Source: Rhyacophila brunnea
Lineage: Eukaryota; Arthropoda; Insecta; Trichoptera; Rhyacophilidae
Assembly: GCA_022495005.1 (NCBI GenBank)
Contig: JAGYXB010001001.1
Span: 310,001-374,000, forward strand
Reading direction: 5' to 3'
DNA length: 64,000 bases
Part shown: positions 44,147 to 54,305 of the stretch, piece after piece
Layout: each line of letters begins with the position of its first letter
How positions within the stretch are numbered: position 1 is the first letter of the stretch
Notes under the pieces: generated by a model
The model's input: the letters and a program-made list of their open reading frames with translations, nothing else
What the model was told of the DNA's origin: nothing
Databases searched by the model: none
Translations under genes and position numbers: made by a program

Positions 44147-45274
44147 CATGTTCTCATTTTTAACTTTGTAATGTTTATTCTTGTAAAAAAATGTATTTGA
44201 ATTATTAATAAACATAGATGAGGGTTATTTTTTCTTTTGCTACTCGTACGTACGTACCAATTCTCTTAGTACCGTTACGTGAAAGTTTAGTATTGCGTTG
44301 GAGCAAACTTTTCTATGACATTAAAAATTAACAGAATCCACGCACTTGTCACGTGACACGTCCTGCGTTTCGACCTAACTTTTCCCACTCGCTACTATCA
44401 GTACCGGAAATACTGTGTGATTGAAAAGAATAGTAAAGAAATAATTGGAAATAAAGTTTAATAAAACTTACTATGAAATAATAAAATGGCAGTTCAAACA
44501 AAAAAATCGGTGTGTGTACTTATGTATGCGCGTTAGAAGTTATACTTCTTTGTAACAAAACAAAAAAGCCGTTACGTGAGTCTATTAATATTACAGTGGA
44601 TTAGGTTGATGAAAACGTACGTGATTCATCTGTGTCTCATATAGCACATGATAATTGTAATTTAATTATCTTATTGGACCAAAAATCTTTGCCATACAGC
44701 GGTTATAATCGATTCAGAAGTCCCCATGATGAATTAAAAACATCTAATTTTAATATATTTTTTGAATTATTTACCAACTCGACATTCACAAATTTTATTT
44801 ATTTTTTGATAAATAATTTTACTCATAAATAATACTTAGTAAATAATTTAGCCTCAAATCTTGATACACAATCTATACAATGAAACATAAATATACACTA
44901 TAATATAAATAAAGTTTTATGAATATAAATTAACAGTGTATAAATATTGGTTATGTCTACAACATGTGCTGTTTACTTGGTTGTATTGAACGACTCTATC
45001 TCGTACCCTCGAGACCGAAATGGATATTATAATCATAATAATAAAAATTGTGTTGCATCGGCGCGCGCAACTTCGTCACTCGCCAAAAATACACTCTGAT
45101 CTGTTTTCCCAAACGCGCCTAAAGAAGTATAACTTCAAAAATAGTGTTTATTTACTTACGTGCGAGGCAAAGGAGCATGTGACAGATTTATGGAAACCCG
45201 GTCGATTTCAGTAAATACCTACATGTTATTCAGATGTCATCATAATTAATTTTCTCGCAATTATTCGCCATGTT
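44147..45274. repeat. Region with inverted AAGAAGTATAACTTC palindromes
   Basis: AGAAGTTATACTTCTT near 44537, with GCGCGTT before it, recurs inverted near 45124 as AAAGAAGTATAACTTC beside GCGCC. CCGTTACGTGA occurs at about 44272 and 44570. The pair could bound a transposon of roughly 600 bp, but I found no target duplication and no transposase. Frames at 44632 and 45020 are short and uninformative. Confidence 0.4.
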
Positions 45275-45605
45275 TACACTCTTACGTTATTCGGGCGCAC
45301 ATACCAGATAATAAATAGAATTCCAATAGGCTATATACCAATACAGTAAAGTTTGAAGCAGGGTTTTGAATGCATGAGTGTGCTACGAAATTGAACCACG
45401 CATTATATACGTGCAATAGTGTGTGTAATACATCAATATTAAATGAGCGTCAATGCATAAACCGAGAACAGTTGTCAGTATTCGACGTATGACGTATTCT
45501 TGACACGTGTTTAAATGTATCTCGTTTTCTTCCTTACTCGAGATCAGTCGCCTGCTTCTCTTTACCCGTTAGGTATTTCAGTTCTCATTATTTCTGAGTT
45601 CCCTT
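45275..45605 (-). repeat. Family T repeat, copy 2
   Basis: Minus-strand match to 37165-37465, with ACACGTG and ACACACTATTGCACGTATAT conserved. About as diverged as old interspersed repeats; no ends defined. Confidence 0.65.
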
Positions 45606-46862
45606 TTTTGCAGTATTAAATGCTATACGCAAAATTATACGTATAAACGACTGACCGTAGAAAGCTGTCGTGAACTTAGCAACTTCATTCTGTTTTTTTA
45701 ATATCACATAATCGACTGCTTAATCTCCAAACCGGCTAACTCCACACAATTGTTCAGGAAGGAGAGCAATTTAATAATGTTTAACTATCGGGCAGAATTT
45801 AACAATTCCAAAAAAGCACATAGATTTTTTTTAACAAATATGCTGCACTACGAATAATTATTAATACACTATTTTATTTTCCCTTTTATATAATATAAAG
45901 AAAGCGGCGTTGTTCCATTCACGATATTGGTAATTTGACACCTGCAGTTGGCTGTTGTGTGTGAAGAACGATAACGCATTTTTATTTATATTTAGGAGTT
46001 TGAAATTTTGTGTGAGCATAGAAAAAATCCTTTATTACAAAATCCCATCAAAGTCTCATGTTTGGTCAAAAGCGCAGTTAGCTGGTTTGCAAATTAAGCA
46101 GTCTTATCTTATATAAAAATGGAGAGAACATTGACTATGTCATTAGTGTAATAGTTTTACATTGTTAATCCGCAGTCACCCTGTCGTCTGTGCTAGAATG
46201 CGAATCCGCACTTTATTATCACTAAAATGAAAGTCATGTAAGGGTGTGTGGGGGGGGGGGGGTTCAGGCAGGCAGGAGTGGGGGTTCGCGACTGGCTCAT
46301 CGTCACGTGACATGTTTTTCCCGCCGTCACGCATACGTCACGTTGCGAGCTGCGTTCGATTTTCGAAATGATATATTTTATCTGAAGGCAGCAGCTAGCT
46401 GTATTTATTTCCGATGCGTATTTTCGAGCACTAATACTCGTATACGTCACTCTGAATAACGCAGATCCTAAAGTGTATTACATTTTTAAACAGAGCATAC
46501 TTTTACTCATTTACGTTTCTCACTAGGGCTTCTCTACGTTATTGTAGATTTTTTGATAAAATATTTCATCAAAATTACTCCTAACACGATCGATAAATCA
46601 TGATATAAAGCGATCAGATAGGGTTGATGTATATGTAAGTTTTACGCATGCAATTCCCCAATACCACAGTTCATCGCATCAGAAATAAATATCAATTAAG
46701 CATGAAATGTAGCGTTGTCCTCAATGGGTATATCCAATACACAAGGCGACTATCGGCAGCTATCGACGGTAGTTTATCATGTTTATAATTTGAGGCGGTT
46801 AATTGTTACAATAAATTAACCGTCTAAACTGTCAAAAAGTGTTTATTATATACTATACATGT
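45606..46862. other. Unannotated stretch with a 13-G run at 46250-46262
   Basis: GC-richer segment 46240-46350 with GTGGGGGTTCGCGACTGG and GTCACGTGACATG. Overlapping frames (85 and 71 codons) on both strands are not credible. The rest is AT-rich. Confidence 0.35.
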
Positions 46863-47400
46863 CAGTGGCGAAAGGTCGAGTTAGGCATAAATAGTGCACC
46901 CTAAACTCTAAGACTACAATGTTTAGATAGTGTTTGTTAGTTTTTTTTTAAAATAAATTAAACCCTGCCTAATCCAAGCCATAGTAGATAATATTAAAAA
47001 AATATTCGTACATAAAATATCAAAAGTATGCCATTGAACCATACATAATTCTAGATATTTTATAATTAGAAGAATATTTTTTATCGATTATGGTTTGGGT
47101 AGGCAGGGCTTAATTAATTTTAAAAAACTAACCAACATGATCTGTAATATGTATTCTTGATTCAACGCAAACAGATAAGTATGGCTGAGAAAGTGTGCAC
47201 TATTTTTGTCAGATCGTCCACAGTATACCAAAACTATTATGGTTTGGTTTGGGCGGGGTTTAATTGAATTTTAAAAACTAACCAGCACCATCTACAAATT
47301 GTATTCTTACTTCAATGAAAATAAATAAGTATGATTGACAAAGTTTTATCTGAACTATTTATATCGATTCTTAACACCCTACCTCCACCTCCCGCCACTA
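46863..47400 (-). mobile_element. Family H long-TIR hAT-like element, copy 2
   Basis: Left end CAGTGGCGAAAGGTCGAG; right end, inverted, TAGTGGCGGGAGGTGGAGG. Here the duplicated arm is on the right (to about 47225, then 47230-47400), the reverse of the copy at 39419. Flanking 8-mers ATACATGT and ATACAATA agree at 5 of 8. CAGTGGCG is a frequent hAT terminus. Confidence 0.75.
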
Positions 47401-49028
47401 ATACAATATATACTATGTTTTAACAGCCCCCTTGGCTGTGTTAACTTTTAGTATGAGATAGACGGTTTTGACAGCTTAGACGGCCAATTTATTGTAACAA
47501 TAATTATAATAATACCTTAATAGAAAATATGATAAACTACCGTCGATAGCCCCACTCCTACGTCTACCGTTGATCTTCCATTGATAAGGAATTGGAAAAT
47601 ACTGTACTATTGTCCTCTCATAATTGGTGTCCGAGATAGTATAGTTTTATAGTTTTCATTATATTTGAGGACGTCATTTGACATTTTAATTTTGAGAATA
47701 TGACTATTCAACCTCATCTTGAAAGGCCCAACCCCATTGATTTAGTAATGCTCTATAAAAGTACTGGGAGGTACTAGATAATATGTATGCATATTCTATA
47801 ATCATTAATGTACCTATTTCTCACATGACAATCACTATTGATTCAGACCGATTACACGATACAAAATTTTTCGTGTATTTTCCATAGTAATTCACATTAC
47901 CACTTTATGTGTTATATTTTCTACGATCGTAACCCTCGAAAATACTGGCTCGGCACAATATTGTTTGTCCAATATACCCCTAATTCACAACAGCTGCAGT
48001 TTCGTGTGGTTTTTTTGACTTATTGCGGTTTTATTTTTAGAAGGGACAGTTTAGCTTTTTTATATTGCCGAGCACGTCAGGCGTGTCGCACCTGTCGCAT
48101 TCTTACTCAAGTCGTGTGTTCCGTTTCCGGTATTATTAAAAACAATATTTCTATCTCTTTAAAAGATTTCAGAAATAGTGCACTTTTCGTACAAAGCGCA
48201 AAGGATAACAGGGAAATGCGTAAACTCTATCAAAATAAGAAAAGTGAATACCTAGAGTACCTTCTGCTGAGTTTGCATGTTAAAATGGAAAACAATATGG
48301 GATAAACTTAAGCACATAATATGTTAAAGAAAAATATGTTGATTTCAATATTTCGTTTATTCAAAATTTCTAAGCTAACGCCAATTTTTCGAAATACGTT
48401 TTTTTACATCATCGATTCTCTATGAAATTTACATTTTTGTATAAACCTAAACGCATAGGATTATCTTGAATTCGAGAAACAATTATTTTCTTGCCATTTC
48501 TTAAGTATCCTAAGTGACATTATTTGCCAATGTATTGAATTTTTCATAAATTTGAAATTGGAAAAAATTCCCCAAAATTAATTGTAATGAATGGAAATAA
48601 TTGAAACACAAAAAATGTTTTTTAATATTTCGATATTACAGAATTAAAATCGAATTAAGTATAGGTTCGTAATTTCTAAATTTCGCTTTCCTGCAAATTG
48701 TATGGTTTGGCGTTTAGGATAGTTTAGAATTGAATAGACGAAATATGCATTAAAGTTTGTCAATGCAGTATTGCTAATATTTGAGGACAGTCTTTGTATT
48801 TATTGAGTTTAATGGGTTGACCATCATTAAAACATAAACAAAATAAGGCTTTAAAGCCTTGATCTATGGCGCCTGGTTTTGCATCTTATTATTCTATTCT
48901 GCGGTTTTAATACATAAGTAACAATACGTTCACTTAGCTTTATGATCTGTTAATTTTTTTCTTGGCTCTATTACTTACGCCGTGCACAGACAGAACTAAT
49001 AACCACAACCATCATCGGTAATCACACG
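47401..49028. other. Spacer with an unrecognised 132-codon frame at 47907-48305 (+)
   Basis: From ATG at 47907 the plus frame runs 132 codons. It includes a cysteine-containing CRARQACRTCRILTQVVC stretch and a charged C-terminus (KDNREMRKLYQNKKSEYLEY). It is long for this composition, but I recognise no domain and see no splice context. Treat as hypothetical at most. Flanking DNA has no repeat matches. Confidence 0.25.
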
Positions 49029-49412
49029 CTATGGACTGCATATCTCATACTGTTTGTATAAAATTCTTCGTAGCAAACTACTCGCTTTGGAGTTCTGAAA
49101 GTAAAGTCCACAGTTAGTGAGTGCGACTGAACAAAGTCTGCACCCGTCCACTATTTTGCCACGCACAGTCGATTCTACTCCGGTTATATTCCTCATACCC
49201 AGATATTCTGCGCTTTGACGCGATGAGCATCTGAATTGTATCCACTTACTTATGTTGCGTTTATTACCATACAGGTCCATGGCTGACTTCACTACTGTTC
49301 TTAAGATATCTTCACTCTGAGTTATCACTCTTCGGCATGGTACAATGTCCCTTGTTGGATCCTTGTACACACTTTTCACCCATCTCGTGCAAGGGTGGTG
49401 GATCGATTTGAA
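49029..49412 (-). other. Protein-like frame, possible exon or transposon remnant
   Basis: Open on minus from 49412, directly after an acceptor-like TTTCTCCACAG (within 49413-49423), to a stop at 49029: about 127 codons without a stop. Composition is balanced, not AT-driven: RWVKSVYKDPTRDIVPCRR, SEDILRTVVKSAMDLYGNKR, STVRGKIVDGCRLCSVALTN, SSLLRRILYKQ. I do not recognise the family. It may be a terminal exon, a pseudogene, or a piece of an unidentified transposable element. The adjacent protein-like frame at 49724 is on the other strand. Confidence 0.3.
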
Positions 49413-49723
49413 CTGTGGAGAAATCTCAATTTTTTTTCAACTTACAACATGACCTGCATATCTGATTCTATGCACCCATATAAAGTCTGCAATGCGGAGC
49501 GGTATATTGTGTAAAAGGCTTTATTTTGAATTAGGTTTTCTAAATTTTAAAGGCTGTAATAGGTAGTGTATTTAAATTTATTTTATCGTGATATCTTATT
49601 TCTTACTACACGGGTTGCTTTGTCCATTTTCTTTGTTCATATGGAGACATGATAACTTAGACGTTAAACACGTTATCTGGAATTACCCGCTTATAAATTC
49701 TGAGTGAGTGGAGTTGTTTTCCA

Positions 49724-50027
49724 GGGTCCCTGCATACACGAGCCCAATTGGCCACGCAGACTCATCAGCAGCAAAGCAGCATCTGAAAGATTTTCACCAT
49801 CAGCGCTTAATCGGGTTGATTCCACCGTAGAGTTGTCATCAAATTCAGATCGCCATATTCAATATGCGGATACAGAAGACGCTTCGCATATCAGAACTCG
49901 TCTCGCTTAAAAAAGTGTCGAATACGTCGATGTGACGTCATCGTTATTTAACGAAACAACAAATCACATGTTGCCAAATGCAGTTCCGCAGATTGATCTA
50001 ATGCAACTGTTTCGTCTGAAAAAAAAC
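49724..50027 (+). other. Protein-like frame with one internal stop, possible decayed exon
   Basis: After an acceptor-like GTTGTTTTCCAG (to 49723) the plus frame reads IHEPNWPRRLISSKAASERF, STVELSSNSDRHIQYADTED, ASHIRTRLA, a TAA at 49908-49910, then KSVEYVDVTSSLFNETTNHM and LPNAVPQIDLMQLFRLKKNI before a second stop. Continuous protein-like sequence across a single stop suggests recent decay or readthrough. Further downstream (50048-50190) another frame contains RVEVRKKQLRIGHSY, reminiscent of the LRIGH word in some non-LTR polymerases, so a retroelement origin is possible. Unrecognised. Confidence 0.3.
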
Positions 50028-50396
50028 ATCTGACTGTTGCAATCGACATGTTGCATACTTCTCGGGTTCCGAGTCGGAGGGTCGAAGTCAGAAAGAAACA
50101 ACTACGAATTGGTCATTCCTATACCGGCTCGCCGATCACCGCCTTCAAATATCAATACGTTTCAAAGGCTACGCGTGACTGTCGCTAGATTGATGTGCGA
50201 GGTTGTGTCATGCAACACTGGCCGGCCGGTCTCGGAAGTTTTGATTTATGGCTGTCAGGCACACGAGGCGAGTTGTGATGTGCGAGCTGGCTTAATGTTA
50301 CCAAGACTAACTGAGCCAATCCAACCCTTTTCTTTTCTCACATGGTATTTACATCAGTCATGTGCAGCCCTATATCGGAATAGCAGAGTGAACATG

Positions 50397-50488
50397 TAAA
50401 ATCTATTCTTTCAGACACGTTATACGTGAGAGGCGGCCCTGCATATCCACGGTTGTACATAATATATTGGTGGAGATGGGGAACCTAA
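50397..50488 (+). repeat. Family K short repeat, copy 3
   Basis: AAAATCTATTCTTTCAGACA then GGCGGCCCTGCATATCCACG and TATTGGTGGAGATGGGGAAC. The lead-in is shared with copy 1 at 25250. It directly follows the protein-like region ending near 50399. Confidence 0.6.
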
Positions 50489-51130
50489 AATCAGCCCATA
50501 AAGAGGATGATAATCTGAAACAACAAGTAATATTTGGTCGGGTCAAAAGTTCGAAACGACGAAGAAGAGCTCATTCCTGATAAACGGATCAAATTTTAAA
50601 AAAAAATCACTAGTTATTCAGTGACACAGACCCAGTGTGTCGCGTAATGCTGAGAGGGATAGACCCATGCCGTGGAAAAGTCTTTTATATAACCAAATCT
50701 TTACGAAATTCTGACAAAGAAAAATAACTAAGCAACTGAGTTTTGTAGAAATCTTGTTTTAAAACTTTTTATTTTCTTTTGTTTTCAGGTAAGCTCGTTT
50801 ACCTACTGCTATTTTTCGTATTTTGATAATAAATACACAGATCAAACAAAAGATGACAGGTAAGTTCTTGTTGATAAAATTATGTAGGTACCTAATAATT
50901 ATTTTTGTAACCGTCTACGAATTAGATTTCATTTGAAAGCTTTTTATTTAATACATAATTTTAAAATATACCTAACTACTAGAAAAAAATCCCGACGGGA
51001 CTTGAACCTGTAGCCACAAGGAACTCTGTAGATATTAGCTTGGTGCTTAATTTATCGCTGTTTACATATATCTCACCAACGTGATCAATTTATATATTAA
51101 CCAACAAGCATTTTTACGCCTTAAAAGCTC
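50489..51130. other. Spacer ending in a tRNA-like SINE fragment (50985-51040, minus)
   Basis: The minus strand reads GTGGCTACAGGTTCAAGTCC then CGTCGGGATTTTTTTC, close to the 22858 fragment and to tRNA T-arm plus acceptor. No intact tRNA can be folded. The preceding part has no recognised content. Confidence 0.4.
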
Positions 51131-51487
51131 GTTCTGCAAAGATTATTATATTATACTTTTCTTTTTACTTACGCTATCAGAAAGCTCTTTGAAGTAGCTT
51201 TTATAGTATTTGATTGCGGCGAAGTATAAGTATGTATGGTTATTATTATTAAATGCTCAGTATGAATATTATATTATAGATAATAAAATTGATATTAGGT
51301 GGTTGCATACCATGATTTAAAATGTAAAATAAAATTGGTATCACTAGTGATGAGTAATAAAAAAAAATCATAAATTTCCTAATCTAATAATATTCATATT
51401 TTTTTAATTATAGTGTCAAAAAATAATATTATCGACATCAATATGAATATAAATTTAACTTGATTAAAAATCATTGAATTGAATTCC

Positions 51488-51713
51488 CAGGATATAGACC
51501 AGAGCGCACCGAAGCGCCGTTCCTGTTCGTGAAATGGGTAAAATTATCGCTCTGTCTCATGGATACAATAATTTGACCGTCTGAGCTAGATAGATAATAG
51601 AAAATCAAACCCACTTATTTTTATGAAATATGCATAAAATTTGATAACTATGTAAATATCTTCAGAAAACTTTCGAGCGCTCCGGTTCGCAAAAGTTTCC
51701 ATTTCGAGCACTA
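51488..51713 (-). mobile_element. Family F hAT MITE, copy 4
   Basis: GAAGCGCCGTTCCTGTTCGT, AAAATTATCGCTCTGTCTC, GAGCTAGATA and AGCGCTCCGGTTCGCAAAAG match the family body. The terminal repeats are decayed (CAGGATATAGACC). Flanks TGAATTCC and ATCATTCC agree at 5 of 8. Confidence 0.8.
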
Positions 51714-51830
51714 ATCATTCCTTAACTACGAATAACCAATATTCATGATATTTCATTAAGCTAATTTAATACACGGCTTAACTTATAATACACAGTAAGT
51801 AAAACTCGTCTATGAATGTCAGTTGTATAT

Positions 51831-52081
51831 TCGTGGGGTTACTGCCAAAAGTTGGTCAAAAAGTGTCGAAATCATGTTATGGAGTAATTATTGCACTTTG
51901 AAGTTTGACAAGTCCTCTAAAATCTGGCATAATGTTAATTTCTTTGTACTTTATGTACATGTTCTATATCAGATGACCTAGATTTTTTTTCTCTCATAGA
52001 TATTTATATATATACACATAATCCGTTGTTAACTCTAAATACCTAAATTATCGACTTACCAGCTTTTGGTAGTAACACACG
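51831..52081 (+). mobile_element. Family N MITE-like element, copy 2
   Basis: Both ends are present: TCGTGGGGTTACTGCC then AAAAGTTGGT at the left and, inverted from the right, TCGTGTGTTACTACCAAAAG then CTGGT. Non-coding. The flanks are AT-only (TATAT and TATAA), so the target duplication and superfamily are uncertain. Confidence 0.78.
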
Positions 52082-52425
52082 ATATAATATATACCTATAT
52101 GAACCTGCACAATGATATCAATATTGAATATCAATAAAAATGAAAAATACTTCTACAATTCAGTAATCTCAAAAGAACAGAATCACAAAAGCTTGAACAC
52201 ATTCTACAAACATGATTAAAATAAGTTTAAAAAAAGCTCCTATTCACGATTTACACTACAACGGCTACAGCCATGATCTTTTCGACAGGTTTAAATTGAA
52301 ACTTCAAAGCTCTCGCGTGATCAGGTATTATGCATACAAACTGTCTACGATAGAGTCGTTTTATATAACTATTCCGATAATTTTATGTAGGTAAATTAAC
52401 TTCCACAATATAATATCGACATTGT

Positions 52426-53564
52426 TTAACTAATAACTTTTAAAGACTGATATCATAGATATATCTCATTAGTTAACTCCACTACTTCCCAATACGTAAC
52501 CATTGTTCCCAGAATGGACGATTTTACACCTCTTGAGTGTAGTATTTTTATTTTTTATAATTAATAATGATTTATTATGAGGTTTTGACGATTTATTATA
52601 TGCTTATCGAGTGGTATTATTATTGATAGGGTAGGGGTTTTTTACAAACACTTCAACAGCCTATTCATAATTTGTTTGTTATTTATTTTATTGTGATCCT
52701 TGACTTGATAGGTGGATAATGCAGGTTTTATCTACTTTATTGTATTGATTTGTTATATAAGTTTGAGTTAATTGTATTCGTTGTCAGCATAGACTATAGA
52801 TACATCTAGACGCCACCCGTTGCATTGCTAAATGAAGCCGCGTGCCGTGCGTTTGGTTTGTGGGCGAGCGAACGCATTCTTCTACAAATATTCGAGACCA
52901 TAGACCGTTTTGCTAGTGCTCGCCCAAAGTGCTCGCACTAGACGCTCAGAATTAAAATATAATTTTCTATTTTTTTTACGTTATATAGTATTTTTAAACG
53001 GTCAAAATGCAACCATTAGGTAAAGATATCCATAATTTAAGTTATTTTAAAGAAACACTAGGTCACTGATATTAAAATATATAATAATATACAAATAAAT
53101 TATCACGAACATGTATCAACTTACCTATGAAACGTAATACCATCTTCTTGCTTATCAGTACGGCTACCATATTTTAATACAACACACAGAACCATCTTTT
53201 CTACTTTATTAACTAAAAATATTTACCACTGACTTTATGTTTAACACAAAAAATATCAATTTTAGCAACACGGTTATCGACGCTTAGTTATGCAATAAGC
53301 TAAGATTTGCCGGCTACATCGTAGCAAACCATCTCCCAGATCTGTAAACCTTTTATCTTACTCTAGCGCTTGTCGCAGAGATTATAAGGGTACCGAATAC
53401 TTTCTCACTCGCACTTATGCATCGTTTTTGTTGAGGCCTTGGTTGTCAGTGTTTATTTGCCTTTTGGTGTGTGTACACAGTGCCTGAAGATGCCGAAACA
53501 CGAAACCCAGGTCGCAAAAAACGACTCAAATGGAATAGTATAAAACTTAAATCCATTAGTAAAT
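52426..53564 (+). mobile_element. Family D element with hammerhead-like core, copy 2, split by family E
   Basis: The parts 52426-52787 and 53442-53564 align end to end with 6188-6600 (minus) and are interrupted only by family E. Just after the insertion the sequence is GTGCCTGAAGATGCC, GAAACAC, GAAACCCAGGTCGC. This gives CUGANGA, GAAAC and a GUC with a 3-bp TGC/GCA helix bridging the flanks, the order expected for a minimal type-I hammerhead. Stem II is weakened in this copy. No protein is encoded. Confidence 0.6.
52788..53441 (-). mobile_element. Family E hAT-type non-autonomous element, copy 2 (654 bp)
   Basis: Exact 8-bp duplication GTTGTCAG at 52780-52787 and 53442-53449, inside family D. 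The body is the reverse complement of 38578-39235 at high identity, differing by small indels. The intact family D copy at 6188-6600 shows the empty site, confirming the boundaries. Confidence 0.93.
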
Positions 53565-54169
53565 CAATTAATTTATCGAGATCGAATCCTCCTTGACGAA
53601 GAACAACAACTACCATTTTGTGTGCCCGTCTGTCTATATTAGAAATCTACAAATGCATAAAGCAGTTCTAATTAAGTATAGGTTTTGTAGAGAGCAGGAA
53701 TCACTCTGCCAGACAGCGTCTACCGCACGATTCGTGGACATATCCTTTCGACAGTTCAATAAATATTTCAATGCGTCGATTTCCTTCCAAAAGCTCTAGA
53801 ATTTACAAACGCTACCAGTCAGTTAGTCGGTGATTGTTGTTTATTTATTTAAAGCGCTGCGGGGGGGAATTGTTTTGTCAATATTACCATTTGGTGTGCT
53901 CTCCTCGAACCTGGTGGATATCGTTATTATGAAGACAGTTAAACTGTGTTTTTACAGTTTAACATTTATTTGTTTTTACAGGTAAAGATAGGTAATAATG
54001 TTATTTATCAAGTCAATTCATGATTAGTATAAAAATATAATATACGACTTTCTATTTCTTTCTTACGTTTGGACTCTGGTATTTAAAAATGTCCGAAAAT
54101 TATCCGTCCTTCAGATGAGATCGACAATGTTGTGTTTACATTGGGGCATTGTAAAGTTGTTGTTCCTGG

Positions 54170-54305
54170 ACATCATGGCCCCCACAAGGGTGGGGCTGAC
54201 AGGACTCTAGCCTGAGGCCAAGGCTCAAGAGGGGCTCGGCAAGGCCAATCGACCAGATAAGTGAGATAAACACACAACACAAATTTCTTAAATCATGTGA
54301 ATGAT
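54170..54305 (+). repeat. Family L GC-rich repeat, copy 2
   Basis: CATGGCCCCCACAAGGGTGG, GGCTGACAGGACTCTAGCC, GGGGCTCGGCAAGGCCAATC and GACCAGATAAGTGAGATAAA match 20690-20835. Confidence 0.6.
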
